Part shown: positions 54,043 to 61,631 of the stretch, piece by piece
How positions within the stretch are numbered: position 1 is the first letter of the stretch
Layout of the letters: each line of letters begins with the position of its first letter
Notes under the pieces: generated by a model
The model's database searches: none
Told to the model about the DNA's origin: nothing
Seen by the model: the letters and a program-made list of their open reading frames with translations, nothing else
DNA from: Ornithinibacillus sp. 4-3
Lineage (GTDB): Bacteria; Bacillota; Bacilli; Bacillales; Amphibacillaceae
NCBI RefSeq assembly: GCF_040958695.1
Contig: NZ_CP162599.1
Coordinates: 1,646,001 to 1,710,000, forward strand
DNA length: 64,000 nucleotides
Direction of reading: 5' to 3'
Translations under genes and position numbers: made by a program

Positions 54043-54252
54043 ATGCCTATTAAAAAGATATTTATTTCAGTCATTTCCGCAGTGCTAGTTTCAATGATTG
54101 CTGTTGGAGGAAGTGTTTTAGCAACTTTTCTCTACTACTACTTCATTGGAGAGCACTTTGGTGAAGTAATTACTATGGCACGAATAATATGGTTTTCTAT
54201 TCTATTTGTCTTATCCTTTTTAGTTATCTTTTTTGGATTAGATAAAAAATAA
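54043..54252 (+). CDS. Small membrane protein, third gene of the ABC operon
   Basis: 69 residues from ATG 54043, or 72 from GTG 54034 which lies rather close to its ggagg. Two hydrophobic segments (IFISVISAVLVSMIAVGGSVLATFLYYYF and IIWFSILFVLSFLVIFFGL). Lies 15-24 bases after the permease and before a terminator, so it may be an accessory subunit of the exporter. No family recognised. Confidence 0.65.
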   Translation: MPIKKIFISVISAVLVSMIAVGGSVLATFLYYYFIGEHFGEVITMARIIWFSILFVLSFLVIFFGLDKK

Positions 54253-54293
54253 GATGTTAATCTTTCTGTCACGCCCAAACATACTAATATTAG

Positions 54294-54331
54294 TAGCACA
54301 AAACTATTATTTTGGTTTTGTGCTATTTTTT
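54294..54331 (+). terminator. Terminator of the BcrA-type operon
   Basis: TAGCACAAAAC and GTTTTGTGCTA are perfect 11-base arms around a 10-base loop, followed by six T. Confidence 0.88.
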
Positions 54332-54438
54332 ATGAGCGATTTGCATAAATATAAAATTTTAAGATAATATTGCATATTCCGATAATTTATTATGCATTTA
54401 GAATTATTTAAAAATAGATATTAGAAAGAGGTGTTTCC

Positions 54439-55563
54439 ATGAGCTTGGTTTGTGACAATTGTCATAAAATATACAAAGAGGATAATATTCAGTGGCGATG
54501 TAGTTGTGGATCTTATATTAGTTATAAGTATAGTCCATCATTTACAAAAGAAGATATTATAAGTAATCGATTCAATATGTGGAGGTACGATTTCGCTTAT
54601 CCTCTCAAATATGGTGAATTGACTGTGACTTATAATGAAGGGCTTACTCCGTTAGTAAATGTACCTACAACAAAATGCCGTTTGAGAGCTAAGCTTGATA
54701 ATCTTATGCCTACTAGCTCTTTTAAAGATAGAGGAACCGTAATGGTTGTTAATAGTTTAATCAAACACAATGTTCAAAAAATTACCGAAGACTCTTCTGG
54801 AAATGCCGGAGCTTCTGTTGCAGCATATTGTGCACTTGCAAATATTCAATCTGAAATATATGTACCTAAAGGAACTTCTATTGGGAAATTAGCACAAATC
54901 CAAGCCTACGGTGCTTTGATACATGAAATAGAGGGGAATCGTGAGGACGTAGCTGCTGCCGCACAAAAAGATAGCGAATCGTATGCAGGACATAATTGGC
55001 ACCCTTTATTTATTCAAGGCACAAAATCATTAGCATATGAAATATGGGAACAAAACAATTTTGAGTCTCCAAAAAACATCATATCAGTTGCAGGAAATGG
55101 AAGTGCCATATTAGGAATTTATTATGGATTCAAAGAGTTGCTTGATAATCGACAAATCAGTAATATCCCTCGATTATTTGTTGTACAAGCTAAAAATTGT
55201 AATCCTATTTATCGAGAATTTTTCAACATTGGAGATCCACTTTCTTTTAGTAATACGATAGCAGAAGGCATTGCACTTTCTTCTCCTAATAAAGGAAGTC
55301 AAGTAGTAGCAGCTGTGCGAAATACAGCTGGACAAGTGCTAGACGTAAGTGAAGAGGAAATAATTTCAGCAGTCAAAGAACTTGCTACTAAAGGCTTCTA
55401 TGTAGAGCCTACTTCTGCTGCTGCATATGCAGGAATTTGCCAACTTGTAAATGAAGGGACATTTCAAATCGATGATGATGTAGTGATGATGATATCAGGC
55501 GATGGGCTAAAGGCTAGTTCGACCATTTCAAAAATGATTAATGAAACAAATATTAACTTCTAA
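54439..55563 (+). CDS. Threonine synthase-like PLP enzyme
   Basis: 374 residues. An N-terminal zinc-ribbon-like CDNCHKIYK ... CSCG, then the fold-type II PLP core with Lys96 in SSFKDRGT (Schiff base), EDSSGNAGASVAAYCA near 114, VAGNGSAILG near 211, and a late MISGDGLKAS. This matches threonine synthases and their paralogues, which convert O-phosphohomoserine to threonine or act on related substrates. It is not with hom or thrB, so it may be a specialised paralogue. Single gene with ribosome binding site gaaagaggtg. Confidence 0.85.
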   Translation: MSLVCDNCHKIYKEDNIQWRCSCGSYISYKYSPSFTKEDIISNRFNMWRYDFAYPLKYGELTVTYNEGLTPLVNVPTTKCRLRAKLDNLMPTSSFKDRGTVMVVNSLIKHNVQKITEDSSGNAGASVAAYCALANIQSEIYVPKGTSIGKLAQIQAYGALIHEIEGNREDVAAAAQKDSESYAGHNWHPLFIQGTKSLAYEIWEQNNFESPKNIISVAGNGSAILGIYYGFKELLDNRQISNIPRLFVVQAKNCNPIYREFFNIGDPLSFSNTIAEGIALSSPNKGSQVVAAVRNTAGQVLDVSEEEIISAVKELATKGFYVEPTSAAAYAGICQLVNEGTFQIDDDVVMMISGDGLKASSTISKMINETNINF

Positions 55564-55681
55564 AATAGAATAACATTAACACTATCAATGCCTTCTGATT
55601 TTGTTGATGGATTACTACAATGATTATGATGAAGGGTGGTAGAATAATGACTACTAATAAAAAATCAGGGGGAATAAGAAT

Positions 55682-56068
55682 TTGTCTGGTTCTGAGCAGG
55701 TAGTAGAATTTATGAAAAATCTTGACCATCCACTTAAAGAAGAAATAGAAGAGGTCCGAAGTATCATTTTAAGTACAGATGGTAAAATTACGGAACATAT
55801 TAAATGGAATGCACCTAGCTTCTGTTACGAGGGTGAAGACCGAATTACGTTTAATCTTCATGGAAAAGGATTTATTCGACTTATATTTCATTGTGGTGCT
55901 AAGGTGAAAGTTCGAAAGACTAAAGAACCTCTGATTTTAGATTCCAGCGGTATGTTAGAATGGAAAGCAGCGGATAGAGCTATAATGAAATTTACTGATA
56001 AAAATGATGTTATAGCTAAAGAAGAAAAATTGAGAGAAATAGTAATAGAGTGGATTAAAGCTATTTAA
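55682..56068 (+). CDS. DUF1801-family protein
   Basis: 128 residues from TTG 55682 (cagggggaa eight bases upstream). The family pattern LKEEIEEVRSIILSTDGKITEHIKWNAPSFCYEGEDRITFNLHGKGFIRLIFHCGAK fits DUF1801 (YdhG/YjbR-like beta fold), small cytoplasmic proteins of unknown function sometimes linked to iron or stress. No partner gene. A short overlapping frame from ATG 55648 has no support. Confidence 0.8.
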   Translation: MSGSEQVVEFMKNLDHPLKEEIEEVRSIILSTDGKITEHIKWNAPSFCYEGEDRITFNLHGKGFIRLIFHCGAKVKVRKTKEPLILDSSGMLEWKAADRAIMKFTDKNDVIAKEEKLREIVIEWIKAI

Positions 56069-56119
56069 GGTGAACGAGGTTTGCAAAAATGACTCAGCTT
56101 TATTTCAAAGCTACAGATT

Positions 56120-56157
56120 AAAAAGCACTGGTTAAATAAAATTAGCCAGTGCTTTTT
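56120..56157. terminator. Bidirectional terminator between DUF1801 and cat
   Basis: AAAAAGCACTGG and CCAGTGCTTTTT, perfect 12-base arms around a 14-base loop. Confidence 0.88.
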
Positions 56158-56164
56158 AGCTTAT

Positions 56165-56815
56165 TTATTCAAATAACTCTTGAGGATTATCTACAAGAGC
56201 TTGAAATCTATCCATAAATAGAGCTGCATGATAACCGTCACAGACAGAATGATGAACCTGTAAGGATAAAGGTAAATAAATATTGCTGTTCTCATTAATG
56301 AATCCACCTGCAGTTACTATTGGCAAAAAGTAATTTGAATTATTATTCATGTTTAAGTTAAAACCAGTAAAAGAAGTCCATGGAATCATAGAAATGTTAA
56401 CGATATTTTCAGGTATAGGTGTTTTCGGAAACATTTTTCCTGTTGCATTGTACAGCTCCGTATCAGAAATGTAGTCATCATGAAACTTTTTAAAATCCTC
56501 ACCTGTATTTGTGTAAATAGTGGAGAATAAATCTGATTTTTTATCAAAGATTGTATACAATGGAACTACTGTATCCCAGTATCCAAACTCCCCCTCAGCA
56601 TTAAAGTTCATTCTAAAATGTTTATTTGAGTTTGTCACATGAGTAACTAAAAAAATGAATACGGGATAGAATTTATATCCTTTTTCTTTTGTCATTTTAT
56701 ATAGCTTAGTAATATTAATGTTTTTAGTGATGCTAAAGCTTGTTTGTTGGTTTGAGAAATGATTAAAAACTTCTTTTCTCTTCCAATTTTTTATATCAAT
56801 TTTATTGAATTTCAT
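56165..56815 (-). CDS. cat: Chloramphenicol acetyltransferase, type A
   Basis: 216 residues, the standard length. Type A CAT trimer that inactivates chloramphenicol with acetyl-CoA. Catalytic His near 189 in QVHHSVCDGYHA, and earlier family motifs FSITKNINITKLY, KGYKFYPVFIFLVTHVTN, PWTSFTGFNLN near 148 and IVTAGGFINEN. The ribosome binding site AGGAGG (56826-56831 on the plus strand as CCTCCT) is buried in a hairpin with a leader peptide upstream, so expression should be drug-induced. No plasmid or transposon genes lie beside it. Confidence 0.93.
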   Translation of the reverse strand: MKFNKIDIKNWKRKEVFNHFSNQQTSFSITKNINITKLYKMTKEKGYKFYPVFIFLVTHVTNSNKHFRMNFNAEGEFGYWDTVVPLYTIFDKKSDLFSTIYTNTGEDFKKFHDDYISDTELYNATGKMFPKTPIPENIVNISMIPWTSFTGFNLNMNNNSNYFLPIVTAGGFINENSNIYLPLSLQVHHSVCDGYHAALFMDRFQALVDNPQELFE

Positions 56816-56825
56816 CTTCTAAAAG

Positions 56826-56859
56826 CCTCCTAAAATTTTAGTGTTCGATAATTTTAGGA
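56826..56859 (-). promoter_or_regulatory. cat translational attenuator hairpin
   Basis: TCCTAAAATT (56828-56837) and AATTTTAGGA (56850-56859) are perfect inverted repeats. On the cat mRNA the downstream arm contains most of the AGGAGG ribosome binding site, and the upstream arm overlaps the end of the leader peptide ORF. This is the classical Gram-positive cat layout in which a stalled ribosome on the leader frees the site. Confidence 0.88.
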
Positions 56860-56883
56860 AGCTAACTCAACTGCTTTTTTCAT
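56854..56883 (-). CDS. cat leader peptide
   Basis: Nine codons, MKKAVELAS, then TAA, preceded by aaaaggaatgat. The last codons lie in the upstream arm of the attenuator hairpin. Leaders of inducible cat genes are 9-10 codons long and stall a chloramphenicol-bound ribosome; the peptide differs from the leaders I remember (for example MKKSEDYSS-like ones). From 56884 to 57298 no other gene is recognised. Confidence 0.82.
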   Translation of the reverse strand: MKKAVELAS

Positions 56884-57298
56884 TAGTATCATTCCTTTTA
56901 CTTAGTATAAGTTAATCTTAACATATTATTTTATATGCTTTATATTCTTCCTTGGAGTAAATCAACAAGCTAGGTGAATTTATCGCCAACTTATTTTAAT
57001 TTGAAATATCTAACGTATCTCAAACCATCACAACAGGAATGGTCATAGCTAGCAAAAGTTACGAAGCACAACGTAACATGTGTTGGGAGAGGTAGGATTA
57101 ATGATGCAACAGCAGTCATGCAAAACATCAATGGTACTATCATAACCGGAAGCTAAATGATGAATACATATTGAAAATAGGAGTACTAATCACTAACCCT
57201 AATAGTCATATAGTTGGTGAATTGTTAAGAATTAGTGATGGGTGTAACTTAATCATGATATACTTCTATTAATTGGGTTAAGGGGGAGCGGATAAATA

Positions 57299-57976
57299 AT
57301 GATCCAAGAATTAAATAGATTCACGGATTTATTGCTGTTATTAGAAATTTCCGATTTAATTAATATTTTATTAATCATAATTACTATAGGCACAGTAAGA
57401 TATGCTAGTAAAACTCTATTGATGGAGTACTCCTCACAAATAATAATAAGTAGATACAGAATTCGTTCTCAAAATAAAGAAGGTGAATCTTATACATGGG
57501 AGGTAGATATAGAAAATAAAGGAAGAGGATATGTTGTTAAAGGATTTATCCTATTATCGATTAAATCAAGCGAAAGAAAGTTTTTAAAGCAATATCATTT
57601 ATCGCAACCATTGTTAGACATTGACCCGGGTGAAAAAGATGTTATTAAGCTAGAGTTAAAGAAAACTGACCTAGATGGATTTGATTCATATTCCGATGGA
57701 ACAAGATTAGAAGTATACTATCAAGATGCGATGAATAACATATATGTTGTATCACCTGGATCGGATAGAAATAATAAACACTTAGAAAGATTTGAACAGT
57801 TACCTAAAAAAATTATTTTCCCATCTCCACGTTATTTTATATACAAACACAAATTCAAAAAAGCCATTAAACAAGAAAATACATATGTAAGTAGAAAAAA
57901 ACAAGAAATAGAACATAGTAAGAATGAAGCTATAGAGGTATATGAATCAATTGGAAAAAACACAGATGCCAATTAA
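57299..57976 (+). CDS. Membrane-anchored protein of unknown function
   Basis: 225 residues. One hydrophobic N-terminal segment (about 19-38, ISDLINILLIIITIGTVRYA), then a beta-rich middle (YTWEVDIENKGRGYVVKGFILLSIKSSERKF ... DIDPGEKDVIKLELKK) that resembles an Ig-like or NEAT-unlike sandwich, and a basic, helical C-terminal tail with coiled-coil character (KHKFKKAIKQENTYVSRKKQEIEHSK). I do not recognise the family. Ribosome binding site aagggggagcgg is strong. Single gene. Confidence 0.6.
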   Translation: MIQELNRFTDLLLLLEISDLINILLIIITIGTVRYASKTLLMEYSSQIIISRYRIRSQNKEGESYTWEVDIENKGRGYVVKGFILLSIKSSERKFLKQYHLSQPLLDIDPGEKDVIKLELKKTDLDGFDSYSDGTRLEVYYQDAMNNIYVVSPGSDRNNKHLERFEQLPKKIIFPSPRYFIYKHKFKKAIKQENTYVSRKKQEIEHSKNEAIEVYESIGKNTDAN

Positions 57977-58076
57977 TTGATGTCAAAAGAGGATGCTTAA
58001 GGTAAGTAGCATATGCTAATGAAAAATTAAATGATCTAACGACGATATAGAAACGATAAAAAATAAAAAGATTTAC

Positions 58077-58098
58077 AAACACGATATATCGTATGTTT
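58077..58098. promoter_or_regulatory. Palindrome, operator-like
   Basis: ACGATATATCGT (58081-58092) is a perfect 12-base palindrome flanked by AAAC and ATGTTT that extend it imperfectly. It lies 100 bases after the preceding gene and ahead of the CDF gene; the protein that would bind is not known. Confidence 0.4.
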
Positions 58099-58130
58099 AT
58101 TAATAGCCTATAGTTAACATTTTTTATTTA

Positions 58131-58157
58131 AACGTCTCAATCATGAGATGTTTTTTC
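58131..58157 (+). terminator. Short terminator before the CDF gene
   Basis: AACGTCTCA pairs with TGAGATGTT (one G-U), four-base loop, then T run. Confidence 0.7.
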
Positions 58158-58242
58158 TTTTGTGTTTATCAGGGCGTATTTTTTAATCTGATGCAACATA
58201 TTTTTGTATCAGCTAGATATCTATAATAGTGAAACAAGGTTT

Positions 58243-58306
58243 CTATAGACCCACCCGTGTTTGATGCTGTATCATATTTTAGATGAAACTAGTGGGAGGT
58301 CTATAG
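58243..58306 (+). promoter_or_regulatory. Leader hairpin that masks the CDF ribosome binding site
   Basis: CTATAGACC (58243-58251) is the exact reverse complement of GGTCTATAG (58298-58306), which runs from the end of the GGGAGG ribosome binding site to the base before the GTG start. CCACCC after the first arm can also pair with GTGGG before the second. Folding would shut translation. A TATAAT box lies upstream at 58222-58227. Confidence 0.6.
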
Positions 58307-59179
58307 GTGGAAAACCAAAAATATAAAAACTTAAAATTAGGAGAACGTGCCGCAATTATTAGCATTATTGCATACGTGATTCTTTCCATAATAAAATTGA
58401 CTGTGGGGTATATTGGTAATTCTACTTCCTTAAGGGCAGATGGCTTAAATAATACAACTGATATCATAGCATCTATTGCTATACTTGTAGGGCTTAAAAT
58501 ATCTCAAAAACCGCCAGATAAAAACCATAAGTATGGTCATTGGAAAAGTGAGTCTATAGCAGCATTGATTGCAGCATTTATTATGATTGCTGTAGGGCTA
58601 CAAGTGTTAATCGACGCGACCGTCTCCATGTTTCAAGCACGAGAAGAAGCTCCAGATATTTTAACTGCTTACGTAGGGATTTTCTCTGCTATATCCATGT
58701 ATTTTGTTTATTTGTATAATAAAAAATTGGCGAATAGAATTAATAGTAAGGCTGTTATGGCAGCAGCAAAAGATAATCTTTCGGATGCCTGGGTTAGTAT
58801 TGGTGTGGCGATAGGTATATTCAGCTCACAATTAAATATGCCATGGCTAGATACTGTAACTGCCCTTATCGTAGGGTTGTTAATATGTAAAACTGGTTGG
58901 GACATTTTTACGGGGGCTTCTTATGAATTATCTGATGGATTCGATGAAGATAAAATTCAACTTTATAAGAATGAAATTTTAGAAGTGAACGGGGTAAAAG
59001 GAGTCAAGGAAATTAAAGGAAGGAACTATGGAAATAACGAGATATTAGATGTAGTAATATTAGTTAATTCAATTTTAGATATTAAAGAAGCGCATGACAT
59101 AGCCACACAAGTTAACGAAGTTATGATGAAAGAATTTGATATATATGATGTTCATGTCCATGTAGAACCTGACCAATAA
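58307..59179 (+). CDS. Cation diffusion facilitator (CDF) metal exporter, MneP/MneS-like
   Basis: 290 residues from GTG 58307 after gggagg. Six membrane helices in the first 200 residues: helix 2 carries ADGLNNTTDIIAS, followed by DKNHKYGHWKSE, and helix 5 carries AAKDNLSDAWVSIG, the paired metal-site motifs of CDF antiporters. The C-terminal cytoplasmic domain (VNGVKGVKEIKGRNYG ... DVHVHVEPDQ) is the usual metal-sensing ferredoxin-like part. The motif style resembles the Bacillus subtilis manganese exporters MneP/MneS, but zinc or iron cannot be excluded. Expression may be gated by the hairpin over its ribosome binding site. Confidence 0.85.
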   Translation: MENQKYKNLKLGERAAIISIIAYVILSIIKLTVGYIGNSTSLRADGLNNTTDIIASIAILVGLKISQKPPDKNHKYGHWKSESIAALIAAFIMIAVGLQVLIDATVSMFQAREEAPDILTAYVGIFSAISMYFVYLYNKKLANRINSKAVMAAAKDNLSDAWVSIGVAIGIFSSQLNMPWLDTVTALIVGLLICKTGWDIFTGASYELSDGFDEDKIQLYKNEILEVNGVKGVKEIKGRNYGNNEILDVVILVNSILDIKEAHDIATQVNEVMMKEFDIYDVHVHVEPDQ

Positions 59180-59194
59180 AAAGAAATATTATCA

Positions 59195-59224
59195 AAAAAC
59201 GCTCTTTCAAGGGCGTATTTTTTA
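59195..59224 (+). terminator. Terminator after the CDF gene
   Basis: ACGCTC pairs with GGGCGT within A and T tracts (aaaaaacgctc ... gggcgtatttttt). The block agggcgtatttttta also occurs upstream of the gene at about 58172. The stretch 59225-59514 shows no recognised gene. Confidence 0.65.
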
Positions 59225-59514
59225 TGCTGTTGGATCAGATATACATAAAGCAATGATGACAGGATAACAACATGAGATAAACAAGCACTTTTTGTAGTGA
59301 TGGATCACCTGAACCGGAAAAAAGATACAGCAGTAGCTACATGCATAAAATAATTTAGCTTATAAGCATGGCGTATGGTAACAAGTTCACTGTTGACGGT
59401 TTTCCAGATATAAATAAGCAGTTTTAATCAGATGGTTTGTCCAATCAACTTTTAAAAATCTCCATATATTAAAATAAGGCTACTGGTCTTAATACTATTA
59501 AGGAGAGATTAATT

Positions 59515-59688
59515 ATGTGTTGCGAAGATTCTATCAGGGCGTTATATAGGAGTAGACGTAGAAGAAAACGTAGAATATTTATTTGTGAATGCTGGGAAGT
59601 AGATAGATGCAACCATCATCATCATTGTGGATGTAGCTGTAGCCATCGTTGTCGACCTGAATTTGAATGTAGATGTAGAGAGAAATAA
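59515..59688 (+). CDS. Cys/His-rich basic small protein
   Basis: 57 residues with a strong ribosome binding site (aaggagaga) and a terminator directly after, so it looks like a real gene. It starts MCCEDSIRALYRSRRRRKRR, a strongly basic segment, then a metal-ligand-rich part: Cys at 24, 26, 32, 38, 40, 42, 46, 52 and 54 and His at 34-37 and 44. In total 11 Cys and 5 His in 57 residues. Family not recognised; a metal-binding protein, a small nucleic-acid-binding protein or a cross-linked spore-coat component are the options. The CDF metal exporter is its upstream neighbour. Confidence 0.65.
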   Translation: MCCEDSIRALYRSRRRRKRRIFICECWEVDRCNHHHHCGCSCSHRCRPEFECRCREK

Positions 59689-59696
59689 GATTATCC

Positions 59697-59726
59697 ATCC
59701 CTTCACATTGTGAGGGGATTTTTTTA
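59697..59726 (+). terminator. Terminator of the Cys/His-rich gene
   Basis: ATCCCTTCACA pairs with TGTGAGGGGAT (one G-U) around a single base plus closing pair, followed by seven T. Confidence 0.85.
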
Positions 59727-59774
59727 TTTACTCCTTATTTTGTTGGTGAAAACATTACATACATATTTTACCAC

Positions 59775-59803
59775 TTCTAATTAAGAACAAATGTTCCTAT
59801 AAT
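59775..59803 (+). promoter_or_regulatory. LexA-controlled promoter of uvrX-yolD
   Basis: GAACAAATGTTC (59785-59796) is a perfect Gram-positive SOS box (GAAC-N4-GTTC). It lies in the spacer directly before a perfect -10 TATAAT (59798-59803); a weak -35 TTCTAA is at 59775-59780. LexA bound here would block the promoter until DNA damage. Confidence 0.85.
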
Positions 59804-59848
59804 AACATTAGATGGAAGCATATATTCGTATTTATAGGAGCGATATGA

Positions 59849-61168
59849 ATGGAAAGGTTTAGTGAAGATATAGTGATGATGGATTACACAAAAGAGCCAA
59901 GTCGAGATATCATGTGTATTGATGCTAAAAGTTTTTTTGCCTCCGTCGAAGCATCTGAACGTAATCAACATCCTTTAGAAGCAAGAATCGCTGTTGTTTC
60001 CAAACCAAATAATCAGGGTGGCTTAGTGTTAGCCTCGTCTCCACTTGTTAAAAAAGAATATGGAATTAAGACAGGAACTAGAGTCTATGAAATTCCTCGT
60101 AATGCCAATATAGAAATTGTAGAACCGCGCATGGCATTATATTTAGAAAAAAATTTAGCTATCTTACGTATTTTTAAACGATATGTTGCAGATGAAGATG
60201 TGTTGGTTTATTCAATTGATGAGTCGTTTCTTGATGTATCAAAATCTCACGCATTATTTGGATCGACAGACGATATTGCGCAACGTATTCAAGACGATGT
60301 ATGGAACGAATTACGACTCGTTTTAACGATAGGCATAGGTGATAATCCTCTGTTAGCCAAACTTGCACTTGATCATCAGGCAAAACATGATGATCAAAAC
60401 AGATTTATTGGTACGTGGAGATACGAGAACGTCCCCAATACCGTGTGGAAAATAGAATCTTTAAGTGATTTTTGGGGAATTGGCAGCAAAACAGAACAAA
60501 AATTAAGACGAATAGGCATCCATAATATATTTCAACTAGCACAATACGATGTGAATAAGTTAAAACAAAGATTTGGGGTATTGGGACAGCAACTTTACTT
60601 TCACGCTCATGGTATAGATAGGACTATGTTATCTGATGTCTATATTCCTAAAAGTACGTCTTTCAGCAGAAATCAGATATTAAATAGAGACTATACCAAT
60701 AAACATGACATTGAGATTGTTATTCGCGAAATGACTGATGAAAATGTTACTAGATTAAGAAAGCACAAGCTAGTCACTGGTGTAGTGAAGCTATACATTG
60801 GATATTCAAAAAATATTAATCAAAGCGGATTTAACCACCAAATAAAAATTGATCCTACAGATAACTCCAGACAATTAAAAGGATACATGCTGTTAATTTT
60901 TAATAAATATTATGAGTATTTTCCTGTACGAGTGATTAATGTTACATTTGGAAAGCTACAGCCTAAACGATTATTACAATTGAGTTTATTTGATTCCATT
61001 GAGGATACTATTATTAGTGATAATTTAGACGATACAATAAGCCATATACGTGCCAAATACGGCTATACATCATTACTACATGCTTCTAGTCTAACGGACG
61101 CTGGAATGGCTAAGTTTCGTGCTAAATTAGTCGGCGGCCATAGAGCGGATAAGGAGGAAGATCAATGA
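59849..61168 (+). CDS. uvrX: Y-family DNA polymerase, UvrX/YqjW type
   Basis: 439 residues. UmuC-like polymerase: DIMCIDAKSFFASVEASERN near 19-38 (metal-binding Asp and the steric-gate Phe), YSIDESFLDVSKS near 120 (catalytic Asp-Glu), TIGIGDNPLLAKLALDHQAK near 165, helix-hairpin-helix GIGSKTEQKLRRIGI near 218, and the little-finger domain to the end. It copies past DNA lesions. The overlapping yolD partner and SOS box match uvrX-yolD of the SPbeta prophage and yqjW-yqjX of Bacillus subtilis. No phage structural genes are nearby, so it is probably a chromosomal copy. Confidence 0.92.
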   Translation: MERFSEDIVMMDYTKEPSRDIMCIDAKSFFASVEASERNQHPLEARIAVVSKPNNQGGLVLASSPLVKKEYGIKTGTRVYEIPRNANIEIVEPRMALYLEKNLAILRIFKRYVADEDVLVYSIDESFLDVSKSHALFGSTDDIAQRIQDDVWNELRLVLTIGIGDNPLLAKLALDHQAKHDDQNRFIGTWRYENVPNTVWKIESLSDFWGIGSKTEQKLRRIGIHNIFQLAQYDVNKLKQRFGVLGQQLYFHAHGIDRTMLSDVYIPKSTSFSRNQILNRDYTNKHDIEIVIREMTDENVTRLRKHKLVTGVVKLYIGYSKNINQSGFNHQIKIDPTDNSRQLKGYMLLIFNKYYEYFPVRVINVTFGKLQPKRLLQLSLFDSIEDTIISDNLDDTISHIRAKYGYTSLLHASSLTDAGMAKFRAKLVGGHRADKEEDQ

Positions 61169-61587
61169 GACAATTTTCCATACCAAAACGATGGAATGTT
61201 ATTAAAGTTACACCAGAACAATTTGGATATGAAGATAGGGGTATTGTTAAATGGTTTGGTATGATGCTGAGCGACCATTCAGAAGCGCTAAAAAAAGAAG
61301 AAGTAGACAGACAAATGCTAACTGTAGCTCCTAAGAATAAAATGACGGAAATAGAGATTTCAAAAGCGTTATTCCATGCTAATGCAGATGATTACCCAAT
61401 TTTGATTCAAGCAAATATCATAAAAAATGGCAATTATTACAAAGATATTGAGTGCAAAGTGCTAGGCTATGATGATAATCAAATATATTTACTGCTCAGA
61501 GATGGACGCACAGTTAGTTGCACACTAGATCAAATAAGAAATGTGGAATGTATGGATTCTTTTGAATGGTATGATAAGATGCATTAA
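61165..61587 (+). CDS. yolD: YolD-like protein
   Basis: 140 residues, overlapping uvrX by four bases (ATGA). YolD-like domain: SIPKRWNVIKVTPEQFGYEDRGIVKWFGMMLSDHSEAL at the start and YKDIECKVLGYDDNQIYLLLRDGRTVSCTLDQIRNVE at the end, a Sm-like beta fold. YolD proteins accompany Y-family polymerases in bacilli and are thought to act as UmuD-like partners. Co-induced by the SOS response through the shared promoter. Confidence 0.9.
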   Translation: MRQFSIPKRWNVIKVTPEQFGYEDRGIVKWFGMMLSDHSEALKKEEVDRQMLTVAPKNKMTEIEISKALFHANADDYPILIQANIIKNGNYYKDIECKVLGYDDNQIYLLLRDGRTVSCTLDQIRNVECMDSFEWYDKMH

Positions 61588-61594
61588 TATGAAT

Positions 61595-61625
61595 AAGCCC
61601 CTCACTTTGATCAGGTGAAGGGCTT
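61595..61625. terminator. Bidirectional terminator between yolD and ku
   Basis: AAGCCCCTCACTT pairs with AGGTGAAGGGCTT (one bulge) around a short loop, between convergent genes. Confidence 0.75.
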
Positions 61626-61631
61626 TATATA

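Noticed and set aside
55648..55704. 18-codon ORF overlapping the DUF1801 start
   Set aside because: It ends within the first codons of DUF1801 in another frame and has no sign of conservation; agggtgg before it is probably fortuitous.
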